DNA from: Actinoallomurus purpureus
GTDB lineage: Bacteria; Actinomycetota; Actinomycetes; Streptosporangiales; Streptosporangiaceae
Assembly (NCBI RefSeq): GCF_024055795.1
Contig: NZ_JAMXMY010000009.1
Span: forward strand, 62,001-126,000
Direction: 5' to 3'
Length of the DNA stretch: 64,000 bases
Part shown: one piece after another, positions 1 through 9,104 of the stretch
Layout: each line of letters starts with the position of its first letter
Numbering within the stretch: position 1 is the stretch's first letter
The notes under the pieces: generated by a model
Databases searched by the model: none
Told to the model about the DNA's origin: nothing
The model's input: the letters and a program-made list of their open reading frames with translations, nothing else
Position numbers and translations under genes: made by a program

Positions 1-1
1 C

Positions 2-394
2 GCTGCGGCCCGATTCGCCGTCCCGGTCACGCTCGGCGCGGGCGCGGTGGTCTGCGTTCACACCGGCGCGTCCGCCGCCGCACCGACGCCGCTGCGACCG
101 GCGCTGTTCGCCTGCTGGTGGACCGCGCTGGCGCTCGCAGCGATCCAAAGTTGCCGGATTATCGCAGCTCTCGGTCAGGCCGTGGTCGTGCCACCCCGCC
201 CCGGAAACCTACGGCTCGGCCTGTGGATCCTGGCGGCCGCAGTGACCGCGCCCGGTCCCATTCTCCTCCGCGCTTCCACGACCAACGGGCACCTCGACCT
301 GCTGTCCGCCGTGTCGGGTGCCGGACTACTCGTCTTGGCGCCGGCGTTCGCCGGAACCCTTCGCGACGTTCGTCACCTGACACCGGCCGACTGA
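2..394 (+). CDS. Membrane protein, 3' end only (partial)
   Basis: The reading frame is open to the left edge of the window and ends at TGA 392-394, so the gene probably begins outside; a GTG at 47 is only an internal candidate start. About 130 residues are visible. They contain at least three hydrophobic stretches (around APTPLRPALFACWW, LRLGLWILAAAV and LLSAVSGAGLLVLAPAF), which suggests an integral membrane protein. I do not recognise a family. The gene points toward the TetR gene at 454-1059, which lies on the other strand, so the two are convergent. Confidence 0.45.
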   Translation, partial: AAARFAVPVTLGAGAVVCVHTGASAAAPTPLRPALFACWWTALALAAIQSCRIIAALGQAVVVPPRPGNLRLGLWILAAAVTAPGPILLRASTTNGHLDLLSAVSGAGLLVLAPAFAGTLRDVRHLTPAD

Positions 395-453
395 GCGACA
401 CCCCATAGCGCCCCACGCCCGGTCGCATGTTTCCCTCACGACTCGGCGGTCGT

Positions 454-1059
454 TCAGTCCGGTGCCTCGGAACGTCTCGCGGCGAGCAGCAGCTGGATCA
501 CTTGATTCAGAGTGGCCTCGGGAGCGTAGGCGGCGGGATCCAGCGTGGAGTGCAGGACGAATCCGTCACCGGCCGCGATGATCAGGGAGGCCATCGGCTC
601 CGGATCCACCCACGCGGCGATGTAGCCGCTCTCACGCAGTTCGCGGATGCTCGTCGCGAGTGCGTCGCGGAGTTCGGCCAGCAGGCCGACGACCTGGTTG
701 CGGACGGTCTCGTCGCGTGACGCGGTCGCCAGGGCCTCGATATAGGCGGGGAAATGCTCGCGTGCCTGGTCGAGGGCCTCCTGGAGGGCGAGTACGGTGC
801 CGAAGAGACGGCCCAGCGGGTCGTCCGCGACGCCGGTCAGGGCGGTGCGGGCCGGCTCGATCCAGGTCCGGACGGCGTGGACCAGCGCCTGAGCCACGAG
901 CTCGTCCTTGGAACCGAAGTGGTACGTGATCGCCTGAAGGTTCACTCCCGCCGCCGAGGCGATTTGGCGGGATGTCGCTCGTGCGGCGCCGTGGCTGCGG
1001 AGCACGTCAAGGGTGGCTTCGAGCAGGCGGCGGCGGGTCAGGTCTTGGCGCTCATTCAT
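454..1059 (-). CDS. TetR/AcrR-family transcriptional regulator
   Basis: This 201-residue one-component repressor has an N-terminal helix-turn-helix (about residues 5-50, with TSRQIASAAGVNLQAITYHF) followed by an all-helical ligand domain. The length is normal for TetR. The frame is open much further upstream, but ATG 1059 is chosen because the HTH begins a few residues later and the start lies at the divergent promoter. The gene diverges from the NmrA-like reductase at 1117, and the 57-bp gap holds a CATACGTATG palindrome at 1057-1066. That arrangement is typical of a TetR protein controlling itself and an adjacent oxidoreductase. The inducer cannot be read from sequence. Confidence 0.88.
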   Translation of the reverse strand: MNERQDLTRRRLLEATLDVLRSHGAARATSRQIASAAGVNLQAITYHFGSKDELVAQALVHAVRTWIEPARTALTGVADDPLGRLFGTVLALQEALDQAREHFPAYIEALATASRDETVRNQVVGLLAELRDALATSIRELRESGYIAAWVDPEPMASLIIAAGDGFVLHSTLDPAAYAPEATLNQVIQLLLAARRSEAPD

Positions 1060-1066
1060 ACGTATG
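1057..1066. promoter_or_regulatory. Candidate TetR operator (CATACGTATG palindrome)
   Basis: A perfect 10-bp palindrome sits within the longer near-repeat ATTCATACGTATGTATGA between the divergent TetR and reductase genes, and it overlaps the TetR start codon. Binding here would block both transcripts. The position and symmetry are seen in the sequence; the identity of the binder is inferred. Confidence 0.5.
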
Positions 1067-1116
1067 TATGATTTGAGTGGTGGCCGCTGGTGGAGCGCCC
1101 ACGGAAGGGATCGGTC

Positions 1117-2028
1117 ATGAGCCAGATGGATCTTGTGACGGGTGCGTACGGATACTCCGGAACCTACCTCAGGCAGCGGCTCGAGACGGCGGGCCACACG
1201 GTCCGCACACTGACGAACCACCCGACGCCGGACGCCGACATCGAGGTGTTCCCTCTCGACTTCGGCGACCCGGAGGCATTGGCGGAGGCATTCGACGGCG
1301 TCACGACGTTCTACAACACCTACTGGTCCCGATACGCGCCGGCGGGCACCAGCCATCTGGACGCGGTCACCAATACCGCGACCCTGCTCGAGGCCGCTGC
1401 CCGAATGGGGGTCGAGCGGGTCGTGCACCTGAGCATCACCAATCCGGATTCGGCCTCTTTCTACACCTACTACCAGGGCAAAGCGGCGGTCGAGGATCTC
1501 GTCACGGCCAGCGGCATGTCCCACGCCATCGTCCGGCCGAGCGTGATCTTCGGCGGAGACGACATTCTGATCAACAACATCGCGTGGTTGCTGCGGCGGT
1601 TCCCCATGTTCGCCATTCCCGGGACGGGCCGGTACCGGCTGCGCCCGGTGCAGGTTCAGGATCTCGCCGACCTGTGCGTACGCCTGGGGGCGGAGCGGAC
1701 GAACACGGTCACCGACGCGATCGGCCCCGAGTCGTTCGGTTTCGAGGACCTGGTCGGCACGATCGCCCAGGCCATCGGAGTCCCGTTCCGGCCGGTGCAT
1801 CTCCCGGCGGCTGCCGTGTCCGTGCTACTACGCGGATTGTCGATGCTGACCCGGGACGTCGTGCTCACGCGGGACGAGATCGAGGGGCTCATGGCAGAAC
1901 TCGTCATGGTCGATGGCGAGGCCACCTGCCCCACGCTGCTGACCGGTTACCTGCACGAGAACGCCGGCCAGATCGGCCGCCGCTACCAGTCGGAACTCGC
2001 CCGCCGCAAGACTCCCGCGCGCCGCTGA
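1117..2028 (+). CDS. NmrA-like NAD(P)-binding oxidoreductase
   Basis: This 303-residue atypical short-chain dehydrogenase has an N-terminal Rossmann motif (TGAYGYSGTYL, about residues 8-18). The body resembles NmrA/HSCARG or NAD(P)H-binding quinone-reductase-like proteins, including a YQGKAAVEDLV segment and a surface loop followed by IVRPSVIFG. The ATG at 1117 is preferred over the upstream GTG at 1090 because GGAAGGG lies 7 nt before it. The gene is divergent from the TetR gene at 454-1059 and is probably its target. The substrate is unknown; such proteins may act as redox sensors or as reductases of quinones and electrophiles. Confidence 0.8.
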   Translation: MSQMDLVTGAYGYSGTYLRQRLETAGHTVRTLTNHPTPDADIEVFPLDFGDPEALAEAFDGVTTFYNTYWSRYAPAGTSHLDAVTNTATLLEAAARMGVERVVHLSITNPDSASFYTYYQGKAAVEDLVTASGMSHAIVRPSVIFGGDDILINNIAWLLRRFPMFAIPGTGRYRLRPVQVQDLADLCVRLGAERTNTVTDAIGPESFGFEDLVGTIAQAIGVPFRPVHLPAAAVSVLLRGLSMLTRDVVLTRDEIEGLMAELVMVDGEATCPTLLTGYLHENAGQIGRRYQSELARRKTPARR

Positions 2029-2112
2029 CCGCAGGGCACTCGACTCTTAATGACGTTCAAGCTGCGGCGTCAGGCCGCGGTTGTGGTGGCCGTCCCGCGC
2101 TGATCAACTGAC

Positions 2113-2160
2113 CGGCCGGCGACCCCGGGAGCTTCGAACAGGGAAGGAGGCCGCCGGCCG
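2113..2160. terminator. Hairpin between convergent genes
   Basis: CGGCCGGCG (2113-2121) pairs with CGCCGGCCG (2152-2160) across a 30-nt loop. It lies between the convergent ends of the NmrA-like gene (2028) and the DUF4157 gene (2170). It has no T tract, as is common in high-GC actinomycetes. Its role as a bidirectional terminator is inferred. Confidence 0.4.
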
Positions 2161-2169
2161 TGAGGGAGG

Positions 2170-5100
2170 TCAGGAATCCTTGATCACGAACACGTTGAGG
2201 TCGTATGCGTTGTCCTGGGTGAGGGCGACCGAACGGATCGGGGCCGGTGCCTTGTCGAAGTCGGCGATCCAGCTGCCGTACCAGCCATCTGGGAACTGGG
2301 CCGTGTGCTGGAGGACGCCGTCCGCGCTGACGCCGAAGACCTCGAGGTTGCCCTGCGGTCCGGGGCGCAGCGCGACCGACTTCATGAGCGGGGCGTTCCA
2401 CGGACTCGGGATCCAGTGATCCTGCCAGCCGTTCAGCGACAGTTCGGTGAGGTGGAGGACGCCGTCCGTGCCGACGCCGAAGACTTCGAGGTTCCCGCCC
2501 GGCCTGCGCCGCGCCGCGACGGAGCGGAGCGCGGGCGCGTTACAGAAGCCGGGCGTCCAGAAGTCCTGCCACCACCCCTCCTTCGCCTTGCAGGTGTGGT
2601 GGAGCGTGCCGTCGGTGCCGATGCCGAACACCTCGAGGTTGAGCTGGGGCCCGTAGGCTCCGGTCACCGACCGCAGCGGGGGCGCGTTGTCGAAGTTGAT
2701 CGTCCAGTCGCCGGACCAGCCCGACGCCGACCCCGCGGTGTGGTGGAGCACGCCGCTCGCGTCGATGGCCAGCAGGTCGATGTCGCTGGACGGCCCGGTC
2801 GCCAGGTAGACCGACTGCACGCCCGCCGGTGCGCCGGCGAACCGCGTCCAGTTCCCCTGCCAGCCGTCGGTCGTGAGGCAGGTGTGGTGCAGCACCCCGT
2901 CGACGCCGACGCCGAATACCTCCAGCGTGTTCCAGGGACTGATGATCGCCTTGACCGCCACCAGCGGAGGGGCTCCGGTGAAGTTCGCCGTCCACTCCTC
3001 CTGCCACCACCCCTCCTTCGCCTTGCAGGTGTGGTAGAGCGTGCCGTCGGTCGTGCAGGCGAACGTCTCGAGGTTGCCCTGCGGGCCGACCACCATCTCC
3101 ATCGTTCGTACGTCCGCAGGGGCCTTCACGGGCCGTATCCACTCTCCCTGCCAGCCGCCCAGGGTGAGGACGTCGCGGTGCACCGTGCCGCCGCCCGGCC
3201 ATGAGTCGTTGACGATGATCTTGTAGGCGTACCCGTGCACACCGCTGTACAGATAGGTGCCGTCGGTCGCCAGCCGGGTCTGGTAGTCGCCGCCGATCCC
3301 CGTGACGAGGGTCAGCAGCAGGCTGTGCGTCCTGCCTCCGGCGACCGGGTCCAGCTGACAGACGTATCCGTTGGACCCGGCGAACAGCCTGCCGTCGTCC
3401 ACGAGCACGTCGACGGGGTCGTAGGCGAGCCCCATCATCGCGGTGTACCAGTAGTTCTTCTTCGTCCAGGTGCCGTCGATGGGCCACCCGTAGACGTAAC
3501 CGTGCACGCCCGCGAAGAGGCGCGTGCCGTCGGTCGCCAGCCGGGTCTCGTAGTCGCCGGCGCCGAACTTGTCGGGAAGGAGCATCTCCTGTTTCCGGCC
3601 TCGGCCGGCCAGGTCCATCTCGTAGGCGTATCCGTTGGAACCGGCGAACAACCGGCCTCCCGCGAAGAGCACGTCGACGCTGTGCCAATCCTCCACGCCG
3701 GTGTACCACGTGGCCCCGTCCCATGTGCCGTCGATGGCCACCGAGTACACGTAGCCGTACAGCCCGACGAACAGGTGGGCGCCGTCGGTGGCGAGCCGGG
3801 TCTCGATTCCGACCCAGGAGAGCCGCAACGCGTGGACGACGGTCCCGGTCTCCGGGGCGATCTGGTAGACCCAGCCGTTCGACCCCGCGAACAGACGGCC
3901 GTTGTCGTACAGCAGGGTGACCGGGTGGGAACCGGCCCCCTCCAGCGGTATCCGCCGCGGGCTCGCCCAGTCGCCCGCCGGCGACACGACGTACACGCAG
4001 CCGTTCACGCCGACGAACAGCGACGTGCCGTCGGTCGCCAACTCGACGTCGCCGCCGTCCGGGTCGAGCTGCAGCGGGGGACGCACGGGCGCTCTGCCTT
4101 CGGCGTCCAGCGCGTACAGCCGGCCGTTCGCTCCGGCGTACAGGACGCCGTCGTGGAAGAGGGGGTGTACGGCCGGGTAGTCGTCGCCCTCACCGGCCCG
4201 CCGGTACCAGACGTTCGCGAAGACCTGGTCCTGGGAGACGATGCCCAGCCGGGGGCTGGAATACCGGATCGCCGTGATATCGGTCTTGATGGTGGGAAAG
4301 AGGTCCTGGCAGAGCTTCTTCTGGCCGTACGCCCAGGTGGCCAGGTCCGTCACGGTGTCCGGGTCGTCCCCCACACGTGTCGGGAAATGCCGGAAGATCT
4401 GCTCGACCGTGATCGACGTCTTCCCGGTCGTGACGATCTCGATCAACGCCTGCCGTGACAGTTGCGCGGCCGTGCTGGTCTCCGTCGCGCCGTTCGCGCC
4501 GGTCGGCTTGCTCAGCAGGGTGTTGTCGCCCCAGATCTGGTACGGGCCGGGGCTCTCCTTCGAGGACGCCCACAGCGACGCGCCGTTGAAATGGTCGTGC
4601 ACGGTGGCCGAGGCCATCTGCGAGATGGCGCCGGCCAGGAACGTCAGGTAGTTCTGGTAGGCGTCCGCGGTCGATGCCTTCCCGTACGCGACCACGCCGC
4701 TGCCGGCGATGCGGCCGGGGATCGAGCCGATCTCCTGGACGGTCTGGGGGTCGTTGCAGAACCTGCCGCCGGACCAGGGGTCGTCGTACAGGCCAGGGTC
4801 GACCAGGCCCGGCTGTATCGCCTGCGTCATGTTCTGAACGACGTCCCAGTCCACCGGCTGGTAATCCTCGTTGCCGGGCAGAGCCGCGAACTCCAGGAAC
4901 CACTGCATGACCAGCGTCTTGTTGATCAGATGCCCCGCCGCGAACGAGTCCTGGAGGAAATGGTCGGCGTAGCCGTGGTAGACCCACGCCATGCGCTCGA
5001 GTTCGGCGTTCTTCTCCTCGAAGGAGCGGCGCGCGTAGTCGCGCGCGATGATGTGCGACGTCTGCCACCGGTACCAGGTGTACGGCGCGAAATGGCAGGC

Positions 5101-6051
5101 GTTGCGGGCCAGCAGCCCGCTGTAGTGCGCGGTTCCCTGGACGCCGAGCCCGCTCGTCAGCTCGTCGAGCCCGAGCGACTCCAGCAGGCTCTCCAGCAGT
5201 TCGACCGGGAGCGACTTGGTGACCGCATCGTCGAAGGCCTGGTGCGGGTTCTTGCCGCCCAGAACCTCGCTGAGCCTGTTGTAGCCCTCCTGCCGGATGC
5301 TCTGCAGGATCCTGGTCAGAATCTTCGGATCGACCGAGTCCAGGGCGGCCGCGTCGGACAGGTAGTCGGGCAACGCGTTGAGCTCCCCGTACGTCACCCA
5401 CTGCTTGTCCGGTCCCAGCTGAACGGCCCTGACCCCGGGGAAGACCTCCTGGAGCTTGTCAGGTTTCACGTTCGGCTGGTGCTGCCACAGCTCGAGGAGT
5501 TTGAGCTGGGTGCCCAGAACCTTCTTGCGCTCGGCCTCGGTCCCCCACACCGCCCGCACGTCCGAGGTGTCCATGTCCCCGAGGAACCGGTGCTCGAACG
5601 ACAGGTGCCGCTGGACCAGGCCGGACAGGCCGGGGCGCACCCGTACGGCCTCCGGCCGGCGGGCGGGCGATCCGGCCAGCACCCGATCGGCCCAGCGGTC
5701 GGCCTCGGCCTCGCGGGGGTCCGCCGCGGCACCGACGGCCGGGCCGTCCAGCACCGCGGGACCCGCCGCCCCGGCGGCCTGCTGCACCACGTGCGCCGCC
5801 TCATGGGCCAGCAGATGGAGGCCCGCGCGCGTGCCGGGCCGGTACGCCCCGGAGCGGAAGTACAGGTGGGAGCCGCACGCGAAGGCGTCGGCCCCCAGTC
5901 TCCGCGCCAGGCGGTCCACGGCCGGTCCCGTGTGGACGCGCACGGCGGACAGGTCCGCGCCCAGACCTCGCTCCAGAACGGCCCGCGCCGTCGTGGGCAG
6001 CTCATGCCCGGCGTCCGTGACGGCTTCGATGTCCTTGCCGATCGATCTCAT
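2170..6051 (-). CDS. DUF4157 protein with phospholipase-C-like domain, beta-propeller and PLL-type lectin repeats
   Basis: This is a 1293-residue multidomain protein without a signal peptide. Residues about 15-92 match DUF4157, the eCIS-core metal-binding domain, with HEAAH at 83-87 followed by VVQQ. Around residues 290-380, a segment with HFAPYTWYRWQ and HGYADHFLQDSFAAGH resembles the His-rich zinc core of phospholipase C/P1-nuclease-like proteins. Residues about 620-955 hold repeated RLFAGSNGYVY and DGTxLFVGVxGYVY units of a PQQ-like beta-propeller. Residues about 957-1293 hold six or so repeats with NLEVFGVGTDGxLHHT, as in PLL/tectonin-like sugar-binding propellers. The order suggests a leader/processing module, an enzymatic module and a glycan-binding module. 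DUF4157 proteins are often loaded into extracellular contractile injection systems, but no injection-system genes are visible here. The gene diverges from the LuxR gene at 6187. Confidence 0.75.
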   Translation of the reverse strand: MRSIGKDIEAVTDAGHELPTTARAVLERGLGADLSAVRVHTGPAVDRLARRLGADAFACGSHLYFRSGAYRPGTRAGLHLLAHEAAHVVQQAAGAAGPAVLDGPAVGAAADPREAEADRWADRVLAGSPARRPEAVRVRPGLSGLVQRHLSFEHRFLGDMDTSDVRAVWGTEAERKKVLGTQLKLLELWQHQPNVKPDKLQEVFPGVRAVQLGPDKQWVTYGELNALPDYLSDAAALDSVDPKILTRILQSIRQEGYNRLSEVLGGKNPHQAFDDAVTKSLPVELLESLLESLGLDELTSGLGVQGTAHYSGLLARNACHFAPYTWYRWQTSHIIARDYARRSFEEKNAELERMAWVYHGYADHFLQDSFAAGHLINKTLVMQWFLEFAALPGNEDYQPVDWDVVQNMTQAIQPGLVDPGLYDDPWSGGRFCNDPQTVQEIGSIPGRIAGSGVVAYGKASTADAYQNYLTFLAGAISQMASATVHDHFNGASLWASSKESPGPYQIWGDNTLLSKPTGANGATETSTAAQLSRQALIEIVTTGKTSITVEQIFRHFPTRVGDDPDTVTDLATWAYGQKKLCQDLFPTIKTDITAIRYSSPRLGIVSQDQVFANVWYRRAGEGDDYPAVHPLFHDGVLYAGANGRLYALDAEGRAPVRPPLQLDPDGGDVELATDGTSLFVGVNGCVYVVSPAGDWASPRRIPLEGAGSHPVTLLYDNGRLFAGSNGWVYQIAPETGTVVHALRLSWVGIETRLATDGAHLFVGLYGYVYSVAIDGTWDGATWYTGVEDWHSVDVLFAGGRLFAGSNGYAYEMDLAGRGRKQEMLLPDKFGAGDYETRLATDGTRLFAGVHGYVYGWPIDGTWTKKNYWYTAMMGLAYDPVDVLVDDGRLFAGSNGYVCQLDPVAGGRTHSLLLTLVTGIGGDYQTRLATDGTYLYSGVHGYAYKIIVNDSWPGGGTVHRDVLTLGGWQGEWIRPVKAPADVRTMEMVVGPQGNLETFACTTDGTLYHTCKAKEGWWQEEWTANFTGAPPLVAVKAIISPWNTLEVFGVGVDGVLHHTCLTTDGWQGNWTRFAGAPAGVQSVYLATGPSSDIDLLAIDASGVLHHTAGSASGWSGDWTINFDNAPPLRSVTGAYGPQLNLEVFGIGTDGTLHHTCKAKEGWWQDFWTPGFCNAPALRSVAARRRPGGNLEVFGVGTDGVLHLTELSLNGWQDHWIPSPWNAPLMKSVALRPGPQGNLEVFGVSADGVLQHTAQFPDGWYGSWIADFDKAPAPIRSVALTQDNAYDLNVFVIKDS

Positions 6052-6186
6052 CGGCCCTCCCCGTATCCCCTGTGTGCCGCATGGCGCGATGTGTGCGCCC
6101 TCATGCGATGAACCCGCTCATATTCGCCATCAGCGCCGGAAAACGCCTCAGAGGGCCCCCCTGAAATTTCGCTATGCTCGTGGACG

Positions 6187-9018
6187 ATGCCCCCCAAATC
6201 GGACCCTGCGCCGTCCGGTGACGGTGCCCTCGTGGAACGCGAGGACGAGCTGGGGGTCCTGTACGGCGTCATTCGAAGTGCGCTGCGGGGCGTCGGCGGC
6301 GTGGCGGTCATCACCGGGCCGCCCGGCACGGGCAAGACCGCGTTACTGCGCGCCGTACGCGCGTACGGCCGGCGATCCGGCCTGCGCGATCTGCACGGCC
6401 GGGGCCGCGAACTCGAACGAGACGTCGGTTTCGGCGTCGCGGCGGGCATGTTCGGGCCCGCCGTTCGAGCCATGCCGCCCGACGCGCGGCGGCGCCTGCT
6501 CGCGGGGCTGCCCGGCGCACTGCTCGACGTGCTGCGACCGGTCATGGCCGAGGGCACGGCGCACACCCCTGACCAGATCGTGCTCGGCCTGTACTGGCTG
6601 ACGGCGACGCTGTGCCAGCCGGACGACGAGCACGGTCCGCCCGGCCCCCTGCTGCTCACCGTGGACGACGCCCACTGGTCCGACGCCGGGACGCTGCGGT
6701 TCCTGTGCCACCTCGCCGACCATGTGGACGAACTGCCGGTCGCCATCGTGGCGACCGCCCGTACCACCGGCCGGTCCTGGCTCGACCGGCTCGCCGCGCA
6801 TCCGAACGGCGTCGCCGTCACTCCCGGGGCGCTCAGCGACCGGGCGGTCGGGCTGTTCGTCGAACATCGTTTCCCGGGCGCGCATCCGAACTTCTCGCGC
6901 GCCTGCGCGCGAGCGACCGGCGGAAACCCGTTCCTGCTGGTCGAGTTACTACAGTCGCTGGAGGCGGACGGCGTGGCCCCGACGCGGGCGTCGGCCGACG
7001 CGATCGCCGGGATCGTTCCTCACGCGGTGCTGCGGTCCGTGCTCGCCCGGCTGAGCCGGCTGCCCGATGAGGCACGACGGCTCGCCCGCGCGGTCGCGGT
7101 CCTCCGCGACGACGTGCCCCTGACACGCGCGGCGGCCCTGGCCGGCATCGACCTGGAGACGGCCGAACGGGCCGCCGACGCGCTGGCCGGGGCGCACTTC
7201 CTGCGCCCGGGAGCGCCGCTCTCCTTCGTCCACCCGCTCATCGCCGGCGCGGTCTACTCCGACCTGCCGCGCTTCGCCCGGGCACGGGCGCATCGGCAGG
7301 CCGCCGACCTGCTGGCGGCCGATGGCGAACCGGCGGACGCCGTCGCCGGGCACCTGCTGCACACCGAGCCGATCGGCGACCAGCGAACAGTGGCCACGCT
7401 CGAGGCCGCAGCCGCGCGGGCGTCCGCCCGCGGTGACCCGGCCGCCGCGGCCAGGATGCTCCGGCGTGCCATCGCCGAGCCGCCGGACCGCCCGCGGCAG
7501 GCCGGGCTTCGGACCGAACTCGCTCTCGTCCAGCTCCGCAGTGGTGATCCCGACGCCGCGCGCAACGGCCGGGCGGCGCTCGACAGCGCGTCGTCTCCCG
7601 CCACACGCTCCCGGGCACACGACGTTCTCGCGCAGATCCTCATCGCGCAGGGCGAACACGAGGAGGCCGGCGCCCACAGCGCCAAGGCGCTCGACCTGCT
7701 GGAGGAGGGCGGCTGGGCATGGCAGGACGTCCTGGCCCGGCATCTCACCGCGACGGCGTTCCAGCCGGGGCGCTCGCCGGAGGTCAGGGCCCGGCTGGGA
7801 CCGCTCCTCGCGCAGGCGAGGGCCGGCCGTCCGCCCGACCACGCCGGGCTTCGCACGCACCTGGCCCTGCACCTCGCCCTGAGCGGCGCTGCCGCGCGGG
7901 AGGTCGTCGAGCACGCCGTCGCCGTCGTCGCCGAGAGCAACGGCTCACTCGCCGGTCTGCTCGTCCACGCGCTGCTCATCGTCGACGAGGTCCCGACGGC
8001 GGAGAAGATCGCCGATGAGGCACTCGCGGCGGCGCGCCGGCAGGGGTCCGTCATCGCGTACGCGAACGCCAGCTTCCATCGTGCCCTCTGCCGGTACGCG
8101 CGCGGCGCGCTGGCGGACGCGCGGGCCGACCTGGAACAGCTGCGCACCGTCGAAACGACCGGCGGCCACGGGGCCGCGGGCTGGGTCGGCACGCTGCTCG
8201 CGCACCTGGGTCTGGAGACGGGTGACCTGAAGGCCGCGCGAGCGGGGCTCCGGCTCGCGCGGCGAGCCCCCGAGGACAGCATGGAGGGCGCGCTCGCGCT
8301 CGGCGCCTCGGCCCGGCTGCTGCTGGCGGACGGGCATGCGGACGCCGCGACCTCGGCGGCGCTGCGCGCCGGCAGCTCGCTCGCGGAAAGGTTCGACGTC
8401 GACCACCCCGGGCTCCTGGCCTGGCGCTCCCTGGCGGCGGTGGCCGCGCACACCGCGGGGCGGTACGAACACGCCAGGCGCCTGGCCGCCGAAGAGATCG
8501 GCCGCGCCGAGACCCTCGGTCTCACCCGGCCGCTGGGTGTGGCCCTGCACGCCGCGGGCCTGGTGGCACCCGCGTCGTCCGCGATACCACTGCTGCGGCG
8601 GGCCGCCGAGACGCTCGCCGGATCCCCGGCGGTGACCGAACACGCACGCGCGCTCATCTCGCTCGGCGGCGCCCTGCGCCATGCCGGCCATCTGAACGAG
8701 GCCCGGAACTCGCTTCGCCGGGGGCTGGCCCTGGCGGATCAGATCGGCGCCGGTCCCCTCGCCGACCGCGCCCTCGAAGAACTCCTCGGCTGCGGGGCCC
8801 GGCCGCGCCGCGCCGCGATCACCGGCCAGGCGGCCCTCACGCCGGCCGAACGCCGGGTCGCCGATCTGGCGGCCGCCGGGCACACGAACCGCCAGATCGC
8901 CCAAGCGCTGTTCGTCACCGCCAAGACGGTCGAAACGCACCTCACCCACGTGTACCGGAAACTCCAGATCACCGATCGGACCAGTCTGGCCACCGCGCTG
9001 ACCCGGCCGCTCGCCTGA
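6187..9018 (+). CDS. Large LuxR-family (LAL-type) regulator with AAA/STAND ATPase
   Basis: The protein has 943 residues, a normal size for LAL regulators. It starts with VEREDELGVL, has Walker A GPPGTGKT at 44-51 and a Walker B-like LLLTVDDAHWSD near 155-166, then a long TPR-like helical region. A C-terminal LuxR HTH occupies about residues 884-943 (LTPAERRVADLAAAGHTNRQIA, KTVETHLTHVYRKL). ATP binding and oligomerisation normally switch such activators on. The gene diverges from the DUF4157 gene (135-bp gap), so that gene is the obvious candidate target. The ATG at 6187 is placed directly before the ATPase domain. Confidence 0.88.
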   Translation: MPPKSDPAPSGDGALVEREDELGVLYGVIRSALRGVGGVAVITGPPGTGKTALLRAVRAYGRRSGLRDLHGRGRELERDVGFGVAAGMFGPAVRAMPPDARRRLLAGLPGALLDVLRPVMAEGTAHTPDQIVLGLYWLTATLCQPDDEHGPPGPLLLTVDDAHWSDAGTLRFLCHLADHVDELPVAIVATARTTGRSWLDRLAAHPNGVAVTPGALSDRAVGLFVEHRFPGAHPNFSRACARATGGNPFLLVELLQSLEADGVAPTRASADAIAGIVPHAVLRSVLARLSRLPDEARRLARAVAVLRDDVPLTRAAALAGIDLETAERAADALAGAHFLRPGAPLSFVHPLIAGAVYSDLPRFARARAHRQAADLLAADGEPADAVAGHLLHTEPIGDQRTVATLEAAAARASARGDPAAAARMLRRAIAEPPDRPRQAGLRTELALVQLRSGDPDAARNGRAALDSASSPATRSRAHDVLAQILIAQGEHEEAGAHSAKALDLLEEGGWAWQDVLARHLTATAFQPGRSPEVRARLGPLLAQARAGRPPDHAGLRTHLALHLALSGAAAREVVEHAVAVVAESNGSLAGLLVHALLIVDEVPTAEKIADEALAAARRQGSVIAYANASFHRALCRYARGALADARADLEQLRTVETTGGHGAAGWVGTLLAHLGLETGDLKAARAGLRLARRAPEDSMEGALALGASARLLLADGHADAATSAALRAGSSLAERFDVDHPGLLAWRSLAAVAAHTAGRYEHARRLAAEEIGRAETLGLTRPLGVALHAAGLVAPASSAIPLLRRAAETLAGSPAVTEHARALISLGGALRHAGHLNEARNSLRRGLALADQIGAGPLADRALEELLGCGARPRRAAITGQAALTPAERRVADLAAAGHTNRQIAQALFVTAKTVETHLTHVYRKLQITDRTSLATALTRPLA

Positions 9019-9026
9019 CGGGCCCG

Positions 9027-9057
9027 CCACGGCAGCCGCTGCCCGGCTCGGCCGTGG
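9027..9057 (+). terminator. Strong hairpin after the LuxR gene
   Basis: CCACGGC-AGCCG (9027-9038) pairs with CGGCT and GCCGTGG (9044-9048, 9051-9057), giving a 12-bp stem with a 2-nt bulge and a CTGCC loop. It begins 9 nt after the LuxR stop codon, as expected of a factor-independent terminator in a high-GC genome. Confidence 0.6.
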
Positions 9058-9104
9058 GATTTCCACCGAGCGAGCACGCTGACGGGCTGCGGCCGGTCAC
9101 GCGG

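Noticed and set aside
454-1800. 448-codon minus-strand frame spanning the TetR gene and the reductase
   Set aside because: Only the last 201 codons are TetR. The upstream part is antisense to the NmrA-like gene, with arginine/histidine-rich composition, so the start was set at 1059.
3235-4458. 407-codon plus-strand frame inside the DUF4157 gene
   Set aside because: Its repetitive valine/glycine/arginine product is an antisense shadow of the propeller repeats on the minus strand.
2170-9018. Contractile injection system locus
   Set aside because: Apart from the DUF4157 protein, no sheath, tube, baseplate, spike or AAA remodelling gene is present on either side.
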